Positions 41,833 to 50,231 of a stretch of DNA of 64,000 nucleotides are shown piece after piece. Origin of the DNA: JABSOG01 sp041583135 (GTDB taxonomy: Bacteria > Pseudomonadota > Gammaproteobacteria > Enterobacterales > Alteromonadaceae); the NCBI GenBank assembly GCA_041583135.1, contig JBFHGJ010000001.1, positions 88,132 through 152,131 on the forward strand. The letters are read 5' to 3'. Within the stretch, counting starts at the first letter, position 1. Each line of letters begins with the position of its first letter. A program made the translations under genes and the position numbers. Below the pieces are notes generated by a model, which had not been told where the DNA came from, made no database searches, and saw only the letters and a list, made by a program, of their open reading frames with translations.

Positions 41833-43002
41833 ATGACCAGTTTAAAACGCAGGCTTCGTCAGAAACTGGGGTTTTATTACCGTTTTGTCAAAACCTATCT
41901 GTCCAATCGGGCCGTGTTTAACGGCTTAATTGATTTGTCGCATAAGCCTTTGGTGTATTTTTCGATTGTCGATGACAAAGAAGTGCCCGAATCTGAGGTG
42001 CTTGAGCGAGTTAAGGCCGGCGATGTCATCATGGTGAGAAACCTGCTTGGGCAATTGGCCTTGCAAGCGCAATTCGAGCAGTTGATCGCCGAACATTTTG
42101 CCGTTGACTATCAGCAACTCGGCGATATTCACAAGCTTAAAACCATTGAGCAAATTGTCGATGATGCGCTGGTCGTCAGGCGTTCGCCGCTGACCTTGAT
42201 TTTGCAATCTTCCATTATGCAGCGCATCTTGTCGCCACATTTGAAAGCGGTATTTTTAGAGTTGATGCCCAACCTGCGTTTGCATTTACCCTATGCTAAG
42301 GTCAAAGCTCATGAGCAATACATTGAGTCGCGCATGGGGCGGGGCAAAATCAACCCACATGGTCAACATAAAGACTCTTGGCGCTACCATCCGAAAAACA
42401 CCATCAACGTTTGGATCTCACTGACCGAGGCCAATGACCGCAATGGCTTGTCTATTTTGCCGCACAGCTTTGATTACAACCCCAAGTTTGACGCCAAAGC
42501 TCAAGAGATTGCCCAAGGGGTGAAAACCTATCCCGCCCAGCAGTGGGTTACGGATATGCAGCCGGGCGATGCCATTATCTTTGGTGCCGAGTTGTTGCAT
42601 GGTTCTATCATCAACACCTCAAACCAGTCTCGGGTGTGTCTGTCGATGCGCTGTACGCCGAGCGAGCCTGAGTTTCATAAGAAGGTGACCTATAACTATA
42701 TCAAGGTTGAAGACGGCCGCTTCGATAACCTCTCTGGCAGTAAGTTAAAGGCGACCGGGGATTTTGAGCCGCAATCGAGCGATGCCCGGTTTGAGCCGGC
42801 GGAGCAAAAGGCCAGTGGGATCACACCGCGGCATTATGACGAGCAGCATATTGACTTGGAAGTGGCCGGTGAGCTTAAACGTTTCCCGAGATATTGTCCG
42901 CACGCCGGCACCGATCTGTTAAATGGCGAGCTTAATGACCAAGGCAAGTTGATGTGTCCATCACATCGTATGTGCCTTGGCGGCAAACCTTGTCAGGGCT
43001 AG
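41833..43002 (+). CDS. PhyH-type Fe(II)/2-oxoglutarate dioxygenase fused to a Rieske-like domain
   Basis: I use ATG 41833, 5 nt after GGAG (389 residues). Residues about 80-275 look like a phytanoyl-CoA dioxygenase-type oxygenase. Candidate iron ligands are His179-x-Asp181 ('GQHKDSW') and His256 ('AELLHGS'), followed by an Arg in 'NQSRVCLSM' for the co-substrate. The C-terminus contains a Rieske [2Fe-2S] pattern, Cys355-x-His357 and Cys375-x2-His378, in a short domain ending the protein. This domain pairing is unusual, since these dioxygenases do not normally need an electron carrier. Neighbours suggest glycan or lipid hydroxylation. The substrate is unknown. Confidence 0.75.
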   Translation: MTSLKRRLRQKLGFYYRFVKTYLSNRAVFNGLIDLSHKPLVYFSIVDDKEVPESEVLERVKAGDVIMVRNLLGQLALQAQFEQLIAEHFAVDYQQLGDIHKLKTIEQIVDDALVVRRSPLTLILQSSIMQRILSPHLKAVFLELMPNLRLHLPYAKVKAHEQYIESRMGRGKINPHGQHKDSWRYHPKNTINVWISLTEANDRNGLSILPHSFDYNPKFDAKAQEIAQGVKTYPAQQWVTDMQPGDAIIFGAELLHGSIINTSNQSRVCLSMRCTPSEPEFHKKVTYNYIKVEDGRFDNLSGSKLKATGDFEPQSSDARFEPAEQKASGITPRHYDEQHIDLEVAGELKRFPRYCPHAGTDLLNGELNDQGKLMCPSHRMCLGGKPCQG

Positions 43003-43010
43003 GGCCAAAG

Positions 43011-44312
43011 ATGAATTCGGCCAAGCGCCTCATACTGAGTAATTCATTTTGGCTACTGCTTGAAAAGCTGGTGTTGATGGGCGGCTCTTTGCTGCTGTCG
43101 GTGTTTATTGCCCGTTACCTCGGACCTGAAGTTTTTGGTCGCTATAATTACCTACTGTCCTTTTGCGCCTTATTTGTGCCGGTCTTTGCTTTGGGGCTGA
43201 CCAATATTTTACTGCGAGAGTTTGCCGCCCAGCCACAACGCATTGGCGATATTCTGAAAACCAGCCTGAGTGCTCGATTACTCAGTGGCGTGGTGGTGTG
43301 TAGTCTATCGATTGGCTGCTTTTTTGCGGTCTTTAGCGAAAGCTGGAAGGTTCAGCTGCTGTCTTTGTTGTTGCTGGTGAATATCTCCAATGCCTTTGAG
43401 GTATTTGAGCGTTGGTTTCAGCACCGCTCGATGAACAAGCAGTTGGTGATCTGGCGGGTATGTAATTTTACCTTGTTTGCCTTGGTGAAACTGTGGGTGG
43501 TGTTCACCTATCAGCAGCTGTTTGCCTTGGTACTGGTCGTGGCGTGTGAATTGCTGATGAAGAATCTCGGCTATGGTTTGCTCTATCGCCATTACAGCCG
43601 CTTTGAACCTCAAGGGCGAGTCGATAAGGCATTGTTTTTATCCTTGTTCTCCCAAAGTAAGTATTTGATCTTCTCTGCCGTCGCTTCGATTGTTTATCTA
43701 AAAATCGATGTCTTAATGCTTGAGGCGATGACCTCAGACAAGGAGGTCGGCATTTATTCGGTTGCCGCCAAACTCTCTGAGATCTGGTATGTGTTGCCGA
43801 GCGTCATTCTTACTGCGATGTTTCCCAAGATGCTGGAGATCGCGCAAAACAATCCGTCTCGTTATCAAGCGCTTTTGCAACGGGGATTCGATTATCTGTT
43901 TATCGGCGCTTTGCTGCTGAGTGTGGCGATTTACTTTATGGCAAGGTGGCTGATTTTGCTGCTGTTCGGCAGTGAGTATAGCGACTCGGTGGTGGTGTTG
44001 CAGCTGCATGTTTTTGCCAGTATGTTTATCTACATGCGACTTTTGCTGAGCCAGTGGCTTGTGGCCGAGCGCTTGGCACAGATCTCATTGTTGAGTCAAT
44101 TGTGCGGGGCAACCAGCAATGTGTTGCTCAATGTTTGGCTTATTCCTCTATATGGCGCGCTAGGCGCCGCTGTCGCCACGGTTGTTTCATATGCCATTGC
44201 CGGTTACTTCTGCTTGTTTTTGAGCGCGAGAACGCGTCCTATTGCGTTTATGATGACTAAGTCTATCGGCTTTGTCTTCAGGCTTAAGGCAATTTGCAAT
44301 AAAACCCTATAA
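43011..44312 (+). CDS. Polysaccharide flippase (Wzx/MOP family)
   Basis: ATG 43011, 8 nt after the dioxygenase stop with AGGG upstream, gives 433 residues. Earlier in-frame codons lie inside the preceding gene. About twelve to fourteen membrane helices are visible. The start 'SNSFWLLLEKLVLMGGSLLL' with 'YLGPEVFGRYNYLLSF' is the signature of polysaccharide biosynthesis flippases that move undecaprenyl-linked repeat units across the inner membrane. No Wzy polymerase was recognised in the window. Confidence 0.88.
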   Translation: MNSAKRLILSNSFWLLLEKLVLMGGSLLLSVFIARYLGPEVFGRYNYLLSFCALFVPVFALGLTNILLREFAAQPQRIGDILKTSLSARLLSGVVVCSLSIGCFFAVFSESWKVQLLSLLLLVNISNAFEVFERWFQHRSMNKQLVIWRVCNFTLFALVKLWVVFTYQQLFALVLVVACELLMKNLGYGLLYRHYSRFEPQGRVDKALFLSLFSQSKYLIFSAVASIVYLKIDVLMLEAMTSDKEVGIYSVAAKLSEIWYVLPSVILTAMFPKMLEIAQNNPSRYQALLQRGFDYLFIGALLLSVAIYFMARWLILLLFGSEYSDSVVVLQLHVFASMFIYMRLLLSQWLVAERLAQISLLSQLCGATSNVLLNVWLIPLYGALGAAVATVVSYAIAGYFCLFLSARTRPIAFMMTKSIGFVFRLKAICNKTL

Positions 44313-44606
44313 TTGCAGCTGTTGTCTGGCTCCGGCCATTTTGTCCTGTGCCAACATAAAGGTCAGGGGGTTGATCACCAGCGGATAAATCATGCCGGCG
44401 GCAAACAAATAGGGCAGTAATACCCAACCTTCAAAGCGGGTAAGAATGGAGAAAAAGTGCGCCAAAATGATTAATTTCAGCAAGTTGAGCAGCACTTTTT
44501 TCGGGGTAGAGAGTAAGTTGACCGCTTGTCTGACCACCATCATGCGCTGTTTAAAGTTCAGACCTGCCAGCTCGGGAATATGCTGTGTGGTAAAGTGTAG
44601 ACTCAT
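44307..44606 (-). CDS. Small membrane protein, conserved-looking, function unknown
   Basis: A 99-residue minus-strand product. It has an amphipathic basic N-terminal half ('LNFKQRMMVVRQAVNLL'), then two hydrophobic segments ('LLNLLKLIILAHFFSIL' and 'VLLPYLFAAGMIYPLVINPL'). It may belong to a DUF family common in Shewanella relatives (possibly DUF6170), but I am not sure. Its end overlaps the flippase end by 6 nt, tail to tail. It lies downstream of the POT transporter terminator, so it probably has its own promoter within the 70-nt gap. Confidence 0.65.
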   Translation of the reverse strand: MSLHFTTQHIPELAGLNFKQRMMVVRQAVNLLSTPKKVLLNLLKLIILAHFFSILTRFEGWVLLPYLFAAGMIYPLVINPLTFMLAQDKMAGARQQLQL

Positions 44607-44627
44607 AATAAAACTCTTAGCAAAACA

Positions 44628-44649
44628 AAGCCCGGTTAAACCCGGGCTT
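44628..44649 (-). terminator. Intrinsic terminator of the POT transporter gene
   Basis: AAGCCCGG (44628-44635) and CCGGGCTT (44642-44649) form a perfect 8-bp stem with a 6-nt loop. Read on the minus strand, the stem is followed by TTTGTTTTG, a T-rich tract. It lies 28 nt past the transporter stop. Confidence 0.8.
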
Positions 44650-44676
44650 GTTGTAGGGTAAAGCTAAAACTGTCGG

Positions 44677-46116
44677 TTAGACGTTTTTCTGCGCCATACC
44701 TTCATGTTCGCCGGTGACGGCCATTTCTTCATCAACTTTTTCGTCTTGATTTTGCTGATGAGGGCCTTCGGCGCCGTGCATCCAGTAGATGAGTTTGTCG
44801 CTGAGCAGATAAAGGATAAAGGCACAAGCCAGTGACGTACTACCGACACCCACGAAAATGCTCATCAATCCGGTGTCTTCACCGACCAATGAGCCAACCC
44901 AACCGGCAACTTTGTTGGCGATGGCGATAAACACGAACCATACACCCATCAAGAAAGAAACGATACGCAATGGTGCAAGTTTGGTGACCATCGAGAGACC
45001 GATTGGCGATAAGCACAGCTCACCGACAGTGTGGAAGAAATACAAACCGATAAGCCACATCATGTTGGCTTTACCGTCGCCTGAGTTGCCAATATCCAAC
45101 ATTGCGCCAATCATACAAACGAAGCCTAGGGCTAGAAAGATCAAGGCAAACATAAACTTAATTGGCGACGAAGGTTCTCTATCGCCCATTCTCACCCAAA
45201 TGCTGGCGATGACAGGCGCCAAGATAACGATAAAGATAGCATTGACTGATTGGAACCAAGTGGCTGGTACTTCAAAGCCCATTAACACACGGTCGGTATT
45301 GTCGCGGGCAAAAATGTTAAGCAAACCACCGGCTTGTTCAAAGCCGACCCAGAACATCACGGTAAATACACCTAAGATCAAAATGACTTTAAGGCGATCG
45401 ACTTCTTCTTTGGTCAGTGGCACTTTGGAGCCATCGGCATTTTTGACTGCCGGATTGGTTTTGGCGGTCGGTTCGATACCGATGTTACCAAGGTATTTAG
45501 GGGCGAGGACCAGTTGCATGATGATACTGATGACCATACCGACACCGGCGGCAACGAAACCATACTGCCAGCGATACGTTTCAGCGATAGTACCAACAAT
45601 TAATGGCGCAATGGCAGCACCGACATTGATGCCCATGTAGAAAATGGTGAAAGCACCGTCACGACGATGGTCGCCTTCTTTGTAAAGATCGCCAACCATA
45701 GTTGAAATGTTGGGCTTGAATAAACCGTTACCGGCAATCAACAGGGCCAGACCAATGTAGAAGAATGCTTCTTCCATACCCGGAATGAATTGATGAGGTG
45801 TGCCCAAAACGAATTGGCCAGCGGCCATTAATATACCGCCAAAGATAATAGATTTGCGTTGGCCTAAGATGTTATCTGCCAACCAGCCCCCGAGAATTGG
45901 GGTTAAATAGACAAGACCGGTAAATGTACCATAGAGGTTTACGGCGTCAGCTTCTGTCCATCCAAGACCACCGTCAATGGCAGCATCGCTAAGATATAGC
46001 ACCAATAGGGCTCGCATCCCGTAGTAGCTAAATCGCTCCCACATTTCGGTGCCGAAGAGCAAAAATAGCCCTTTCGGATGACCCATAAAAGTGCCTTGAG
46101 GCGGGGTATTATTCAT
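44677..46116 (-). CDS. POT/PTR2 family proton-coupled peptide transporter
   Basis: I use ATG 46116, 8 nt after AGGA, which gives 479 residues. A TTG two codons upstream is less likely. The protein has about 14 membrane helices. The family motif 'GTEMWERFSYYGMRALLVLY' near the N-terminus includes the E-x-x-E/R-F-x-x-Y proton/peptide site, and the second family motif is 'GDLYKEGDHRRDGAFTIFYM'. It imports di- and tripeptides with protons. It is monocistronic with its own terminator. Its upstream gap contains three TGTCATT repeats. It is not part of the glycan genes. Confidence 0.93.
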   Translation of the reverse strand: MNNTPPQGTFMGHPKGLFLLFGTEMWERFSYYGMRALLVLYLSDAAIDGGLGWTEADAVNLYGTFTGLVYLTPILGGWLADNILGQRKSIIFGGILMAAGQFVLGTPHQFIPGMEEAFFYIGLALLIAGNGLFKPNISTMVGDLYKEGDHRRDGAFTIFYMGINVGAAIAPLIVGTIAETYRWQYGFVAAGVGMVISIIMQLVLAPKYLGNIGIEPTAKTNPAVKNADGSKVPLTKEEVDRLKVILILGVFTVMFWVGFEQAGGLLNIFARDNTDRVLMGFEVPATWFQSVNAIFIVILAPVIASIWVRMGDREPSSPIKFMFALIFLALGFVCMIGAMLDIGNSGDGKANMMWLIGLYFFHTVGELCLSPIGLSMVTKLAPLRIVSFLMGVWFVFIAIANKVAGWVGSLVGEDTGLMSIFVGVGSTSLACAFILYLLSDKLIYWMHGAEGPHQQNQDEKVDEEMAVTGEHEGMAQKNV

Positions 46117-46122
46117 TATCAA

Positions 46123-46416
46123 TTCCTAACTGTCATTCTTTTGATTTATGTCATTTAAACGCACAGATTACTGTCATTTAAATGCTAAGGCGGGCCATTA
46201 TATACCTTAATTCAAGGGCCAATACAAGATTTTCGGCCGGCTCGTGGTTTCATTTTGGGTTATCAAATGACGCTTTTTTCACCATAAGTTTATGCTGTTA
46301 CAATTTGACGGTGGAAAAACCGTGATTCCCTTGGCCCTTTCATTCCATCTTCGCACAGTTTCTTATAGAATGCGTGGGTCTAAAAATCTTTGTAACAAAA
46401 TGGAAGTCAGAAACTT
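46123..46416. promoter_or_regulatory. Divergent regulatory gap between POT transporter and SLBB gene
   Basis: This 294-nt gap should hold promoters for both genes. TGTCATT occurs three times in direct orientation (46131-46137, 46149-46155, 46172-46178), the last two extended as TGTCATTTAAA. On the minus strand they read TTTAAATGACA and lie just upstream of the transporter, so they may be an operator array. A related CAAATGACG lies at about 46264-46272. I saw no clear -35/-10 pair or RfaH ops site for the SLBB gene. Confidence 0.45.
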
Positions 46417-49134
46417 ATGTCTTTGTTGCTCCGCAGCCTGATGGCGCTTACGCTGTTTTTGAGTGTGACGCTTGGTCAAACCGCTAACGCCGCCGGTCTT
46501 ACCAAACAACAAATCGATGCTTTTAAGAAATTACCTGTCGCACAGCAAAAGGCGCTGGCCAAGCAATATGGTATTGACCCAGCAATGTTGCAAAGTGCAC
46601 AGAGCAATCAAGAGTCATCAAAAGCCGACAGTCAATACGTGATGCCGCGCGAGCAAGTTCAAGATGAGCCACAGCCGTTTGACTATGATAGGCAATTTGA
46701 ACCGAAGAAAGTAGAATTGAAGCGTTTTGGCTTAGATCTGTTTGCCGGTATGCCGACCACCTTCGAACAATTGGCCGATGTGCCGGTGCCCGCCGATTAC
46801 ATCGTCGGTCCGGGGGATTCTTTTAAAGTCATGCTTTTTGGTAAGGTCAATGGCGAGTATGACTTATTGGTCAATCGCGACGGCAGCATTTTGTTACCCG
46901 AGTTGCCGCCGATGACTGTGACCGGTATGACCTTCTTGGAGGTCAAAGCAGCGGTGTCGGCGCAAGTTAAAGCCAAGATGATCGGCGTCAATGCCAGTGT
47001 CAGCATGGGGCAGTTGCGTTCAATTCGTATTTTTGTACTGGGTGAAGCCTTTAAACCCGGTGCCTATTCCATTTCGTCACTCTCGACCGTTACCCACGCT
47101 CTCATTGCCGCCGGTGGTATTAGCGATATCGGTAGCTTACGTTCGATTCAACTCAAGCGTGCCGGCAAAGTGGTGGCGGAGTTGGATCTCTATGATTTAT
47201 TGATCCGCGGCGATAACAGCAACGATGTGTTGTTGCAATCGAATGATGTGGTGTTTGTACCAGCTTCCGGCGATTTGGTGTCGGTGACCGGACAGGTGCG
47301 CCGCGAAGCCATTTTTGAAATGAAAGCTGGCGAAACCTACCGAGACTTGATCAAAATGGCCGGTGGGTTTGTGTCTACCGCCTATCCTAGCGATACCTTG
47401 ATTGAGCGCTTTAGTGGCGGTAGCCTGCGGACTTTGGTCAACCTTGATCTTGGCGATAAGCGACAGTTGGCCAAAGCGCCTATCAATGGTGATATCATCA
47501 ATGTGCCAGCGGTTTCAGAGCAGTACAAAGATGCCGTGAGTTTGATTGGTGCGGTGGTCAGACCGGGCAAATTGCAATGGCGTGAAGGGATGAGGATAGG
47601 CAATATCCTGCAAAGCATTCATGGCGATTTGCTGGCGGTTGCCGATTTGGAATATGGTTTGGTGGTACGAGAGATCAATCAAAAAGGTGATATCGATATC
47701 ATTCAATTTGGCCCGGCCAATGCCATTGAAAGGCATATCGACGCCGACAACATCGTGCTGCAACCCAGAGATAAGGTGGTGATCTTCAGCCGTTATGAAA
47801 CCATCGAAGCGGAAAACCGCTTGTTGGATAAATACGCCTACACTGAGCAAGAGATCAACGAGCGCCAACAAGACCGCTTGTGGGATCAATATCAGCAGCA
47901 AAAGTTTATGGACTATGTCGGCGCTAAAGCCGAAGGTGGTAAAACCAAAGAAGAACTCAACCGTGAGGAGTTTGACAGCGCCAATAAGTCGTTGATGGAT
48001 ATTACCGCCGACAAAAAAGGCAAGCGCCGCACTGAGGAAGACTACTCATTGTTCTCAAGGGCGCGATTGTTGGCACCTATTATTTTGCAGCTGCAAGAGC
48101 AGGCTGGGGTCAATTCACCGGTGAAGCTGGTTGAGGTTGACGGCAAAATCAAATATCCCGGTGTTTATCCTCTGCCGCGAGGTGGGCGCTTGGACAGTCT
48201 TTTACTCGCCGCCGGTGGCGTGTTGGAGTCGGCCTATCTTGATAAAGCCGAAGTGACGCGTCTGGTTGCCCAAGGCAACAACACGTCGATTAAACATATT
48301 CACACCAATTTGTCAGATGCCATCAATAATCCGACAGGCGACAACAATATTGTGCTCAAGAGCAAAGACAGGCTCAATGTGCTTGAAAGGCCAAATTGGC
48401 AGGAAAATATTACCGTTACTTTGGCCGGTGAAGTGAAGTTCCCGGGGGTATATACCATTCGCCGTGGTGAAGTGCTCTCTAGCGTGATTGAACGTGCTGG
48501 CGGCTTTACCAATTTCTCGGCGCCAAAAGCTGCGGTGTTCTCAAGAGCATCTTTGCGCACCAAAGAGCGCGAGCATTTGAACAAGTTGGCCGAAGATCTT
48601 CAGCGCAACATTGCCGCCAAAGGATTCCAAACCACGACTGGCGAGTCTTCTATGGCCAGCTATGCCGAAACCAAACAGCTATTGCAGGACTTGTCCAAGG
48701 TTAAAGCGGTGGGTCGATTGGTGGTCGATTTGGAAAAAGTGATCGCCAAACAATCGGACGTGCAATTGGAAAATGGCGACTACCTCTATGTGCCGCCACT
48801 CATCCAATCGGTTAATGTGATAGGTGAGGTCAATGTGGCCACCGCGCATATGTATGACCCGAATATTTCTGTGATGGAATATATTGAGCGTAGCGGTGGC
48901 TTTAAACAAAGGGCCGATGAAGAACGCGTTTATATTATCAAGGCCGATGGTTCGGTGGTGATCCCGCCGAAAAACAACTGGTTTGCGGTAGAATACGATG
49001 TGCCGCTTGAAACCGGCGACACTATCGTTGTGCCTCTTGATGCCGAGCACATGGACGACTTGACGCTCTACAGCACCGCGACGCAGATCCTCTATCAATT
49101 GGGTATTGCTGTTGCTGCAATCGGCAGTCTTTAA
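46417..49134 (+). CDS. Large SLBB-domain polysaccharide export protein (Wza-like)
   Basis: The 905-residue precursor has a signal peptide (about residues 1-25, ending 'TANAAG'), a helical Gln/Lys-rich stretch and a polysaccharide export domain from about residue 125 ('PADYIVGPGDSFKVMLFGKV'). At least four SLBB-type repeats follow ('IRIFVLGEAFKPGAYSISSL', 'VSVTGQVRREAIFEMKAGE', 'VTLAGEVKFPGVYTIRRGE', 'VNVIGEVNVATAHMYDPN'). It should form or line the outer-membrane channel for polysaccharide. It is far longer than Wza (about 380 residues) and there is no lipobox. A hydrophobic helix ends the protein. Confidence 0.88.
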   Translation: MSLLLRSLMALTLFLSVTLGQTANAAGLTKQQIDAFKKLPVAQQKALAKQYGIDPAMLQSAQSNQESSKADSQYVMPREQVQDEPQPFDYDRQFEPKKVELKRFGLDLFAGMPTTFEQLADVPVPADYIVGPGDSFKVMLFGKVNGEYDLLVNRDGSILLPELPPMTVTGMTFLEVKAAVSAQVKAKMIGVNASVSMGQLRSIRIFVLGEAFKPGAYSISSLSTVTHALIAAGGISDIGSLRSIQLKRAGKVVAELDLYDLLIRGDNSNDVLLQSNDVVFVPASGDLVSVTGQVRREAIFEMKAGETYRDLIKMAGGFVSTAYPSDTLIERFSGGSLRTLVNLDLGDKRQLAKAPINGDIINVPAVSEQYKDAVSLIGAVVRPGKLQWREGMRIGNILQSIHGDLLAVADLEYGLVVREINQKGDIDIIQFGPANAIERHIDADNIVLQPRDKVVIFSRYETIEAENRLLDKYAYTEQEINERQQDRLWDQYQQQKFMDYVGAKAEGGKTKEELNREEFDSANKSLMDITADKKGKRRTEEDYSLFSRARLLAPIILQLQEQAGVNSPVKLVEVDGKIKYPGVYPLPRGGRLDSLLLAAGGVLESAYLDKAEVTRLVAQGNNTSIKHIHTNLSDAINNPTGDNNIVLKSKDRLNVLERPNWQENITVTLAGEVKFPGVYTIRRGEVLSSVIERAGGFTNFSAPKAAVFSRASLRTKEREHLNKLAEDLQRNIAAKGFQTTTGESSMASYAETKQLLQDLSKVKAVGRLVVDLEKVIAKQSDVQLENGDYLYVPPLIQSVNVIGEVNVATAHMYDPNISVMEYIERSGGFKQRADEERVYIIKADGSVVIPPKNNWFAVEYDVPLETGDTIVVPLDAEHMDDLTLYSTATQILYQLGIAVAAIGSL

Positions 49135-49139
49135 CGCCT

Positions 49140-49163
49140 AAGGCCCGCAAGCGAGCGGGCCTT
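49140..49163 (+). terminator. GC-rich hairpin after the SLBB gene
   Basis: AAGGCCCGC (49140-49148) and GCGGGCCTT (49155-49163) form a perfect 9-bp stem with a 6-nt loop, 5 nt past the stop codon. No T-tract follows, so it may only partly stop transcription or protect the message end. The next gene begins 24 nt further on. Confidence 0.5.
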
Positions 49164-49187
49164 GGCTTGCCAGCAACGCTGACGGTT

Positions 49188-50231
49188 ATGAATATGTATT
49201 TGGTAATATTGACGGTGATCTGCACAGTGATAAGTATCTTATCTCTGTCAAAGCTTGCCCCGGTGACGGGGTTGGTCGATATTCCCGATAGTCGTAAGAA
49301 CCATCGCGGTCGAATCCCGGTGATCGGTGGTTTGGCTATCGCCATTTCGCTTTGTGTGGTGTTGCTGCTCAGTACATTAAAATGGCCTTTTAGTCTTGAG
49401 GTCAGCCTGCTGGGGTTGGTGCTGTTTTTATCGGGCTTGATTGACGATAAGGTCGCACTGGCGCCGAAACTACGTATTATGGTCCAAGTGGCCGTTGCCA
49501 TTTTGACGGTGATGGTAGGCGACCTGTACTTGATGTTCTTTGGTGATATTTTCTTTGTCGGTGACTTTTATCTCGGCTTTTGGGGCAAGTTGTTGACCGT
49601 GCTTGCTATAGTCACAGCCATCAATGCCTTTAATATGATCGATGGTATCGACGGCCTGTTGGCGTTACTGCTTATCAATGTGTTTGCGGTACTGCTTATC
49701 AACGACCCGGGGATGTACGACTTCTATTTTGTGGTGATCACCTTACTTAGCGTCTTTTTGGCCTTTAATCTGGGCTTGTTTTCGACTAGACAAAACAGCC
49801 GTAAGATCTTTATGGGTGATGCCGGCAGTATGATGTTCGGTTATTTCGTGGTGTGCTTATTGATCGATAAGTCGCAGCCCCCGGGTATCGAAATAAGACC
49901 GGTAACTGTGTTGTGGATCATTGCGATTCCATTGATGGATTTAGTGGCGATTGTGATCCGCCGTATCCTAAAAAAGCAGCCGCTGATGAAAGCCGACCGT
50001 GAACACCTGCATCACATCTTTATGCGCATGGGTTTGTCCGACAGGCGTGCCCTTGCCGGGATCACCGCCTTGGCGATGCTGTTTTCCAGCATCGGCCTGC
50101 TCGGCGAGCGTTTTCACGCCAATGAGTCATTGATGTTCATTGCATTTTTTATCATGTTTGCGGTGTATTTGTATTTTATTTTACATGCATGGCGCATTGT
50201 TCGAATTGTCAACTTGATGAAGCGCCGATGA
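49188..50231 (+). CDS. WecA/MraY-family undecaprenyl-phosphate sugar-phosphate transferase
   Basis: I use ATG 49188 (347 residues). A TTG at 49167 is in frame but overlaps the hairpin region. Ten or so membrane helices carry the family motifs 'LVDIPDSRKNHRGRIPVIGG', the Asp-Asp pair in 'SGLIDDKVALAPK', 'NAFNMIDGIDGLLAL', 'FMGDAGSMMFG' and the cytosolic 'REHLHHIFMRMGLSDRRA'. It should start a glycan by placing a sugar-1-phosphate on undecaprenyl phosphate. The stop overlaps the nitroreductase start as ATGA. Confidence 0.92.
   Translation: MNMYLVILTVICTVISILSLSKLAPVTGLVDIPDSRKNHRGRIPVIGGLAIAISLCVVLLLSTLKWPFSLEVSLLGLVLFLSGLIDDKVALAPKLRIMVQVAVAILTVMVGDLYLMFFGDIFFVGDFYLGFWGKLLTVLAIVTAINAFNMIDGIDGLLALLLINVFAVLLINDPGMYDFYFVVITLLSVFLAFNLGLFSTRQNSRKIFMGDAGSMMFGYFVVCLLIDKSQPPGIEIRPVTVLWIIAIPLMDLVAIVIRRILKKQPLMKADREHLHHIFMRMGLSDRRALAGITALAMLFSSIGLLGERFHANESLMFIAFFIMFAVYLYFILHAWRIVRIVNLMKRR

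Noticed and set aside
46123..46416. RfaH ops element upstream of the polysaccharide export gene
   Set aside because: No GGCGGTAG sequence was found in the gap on the plus strand.
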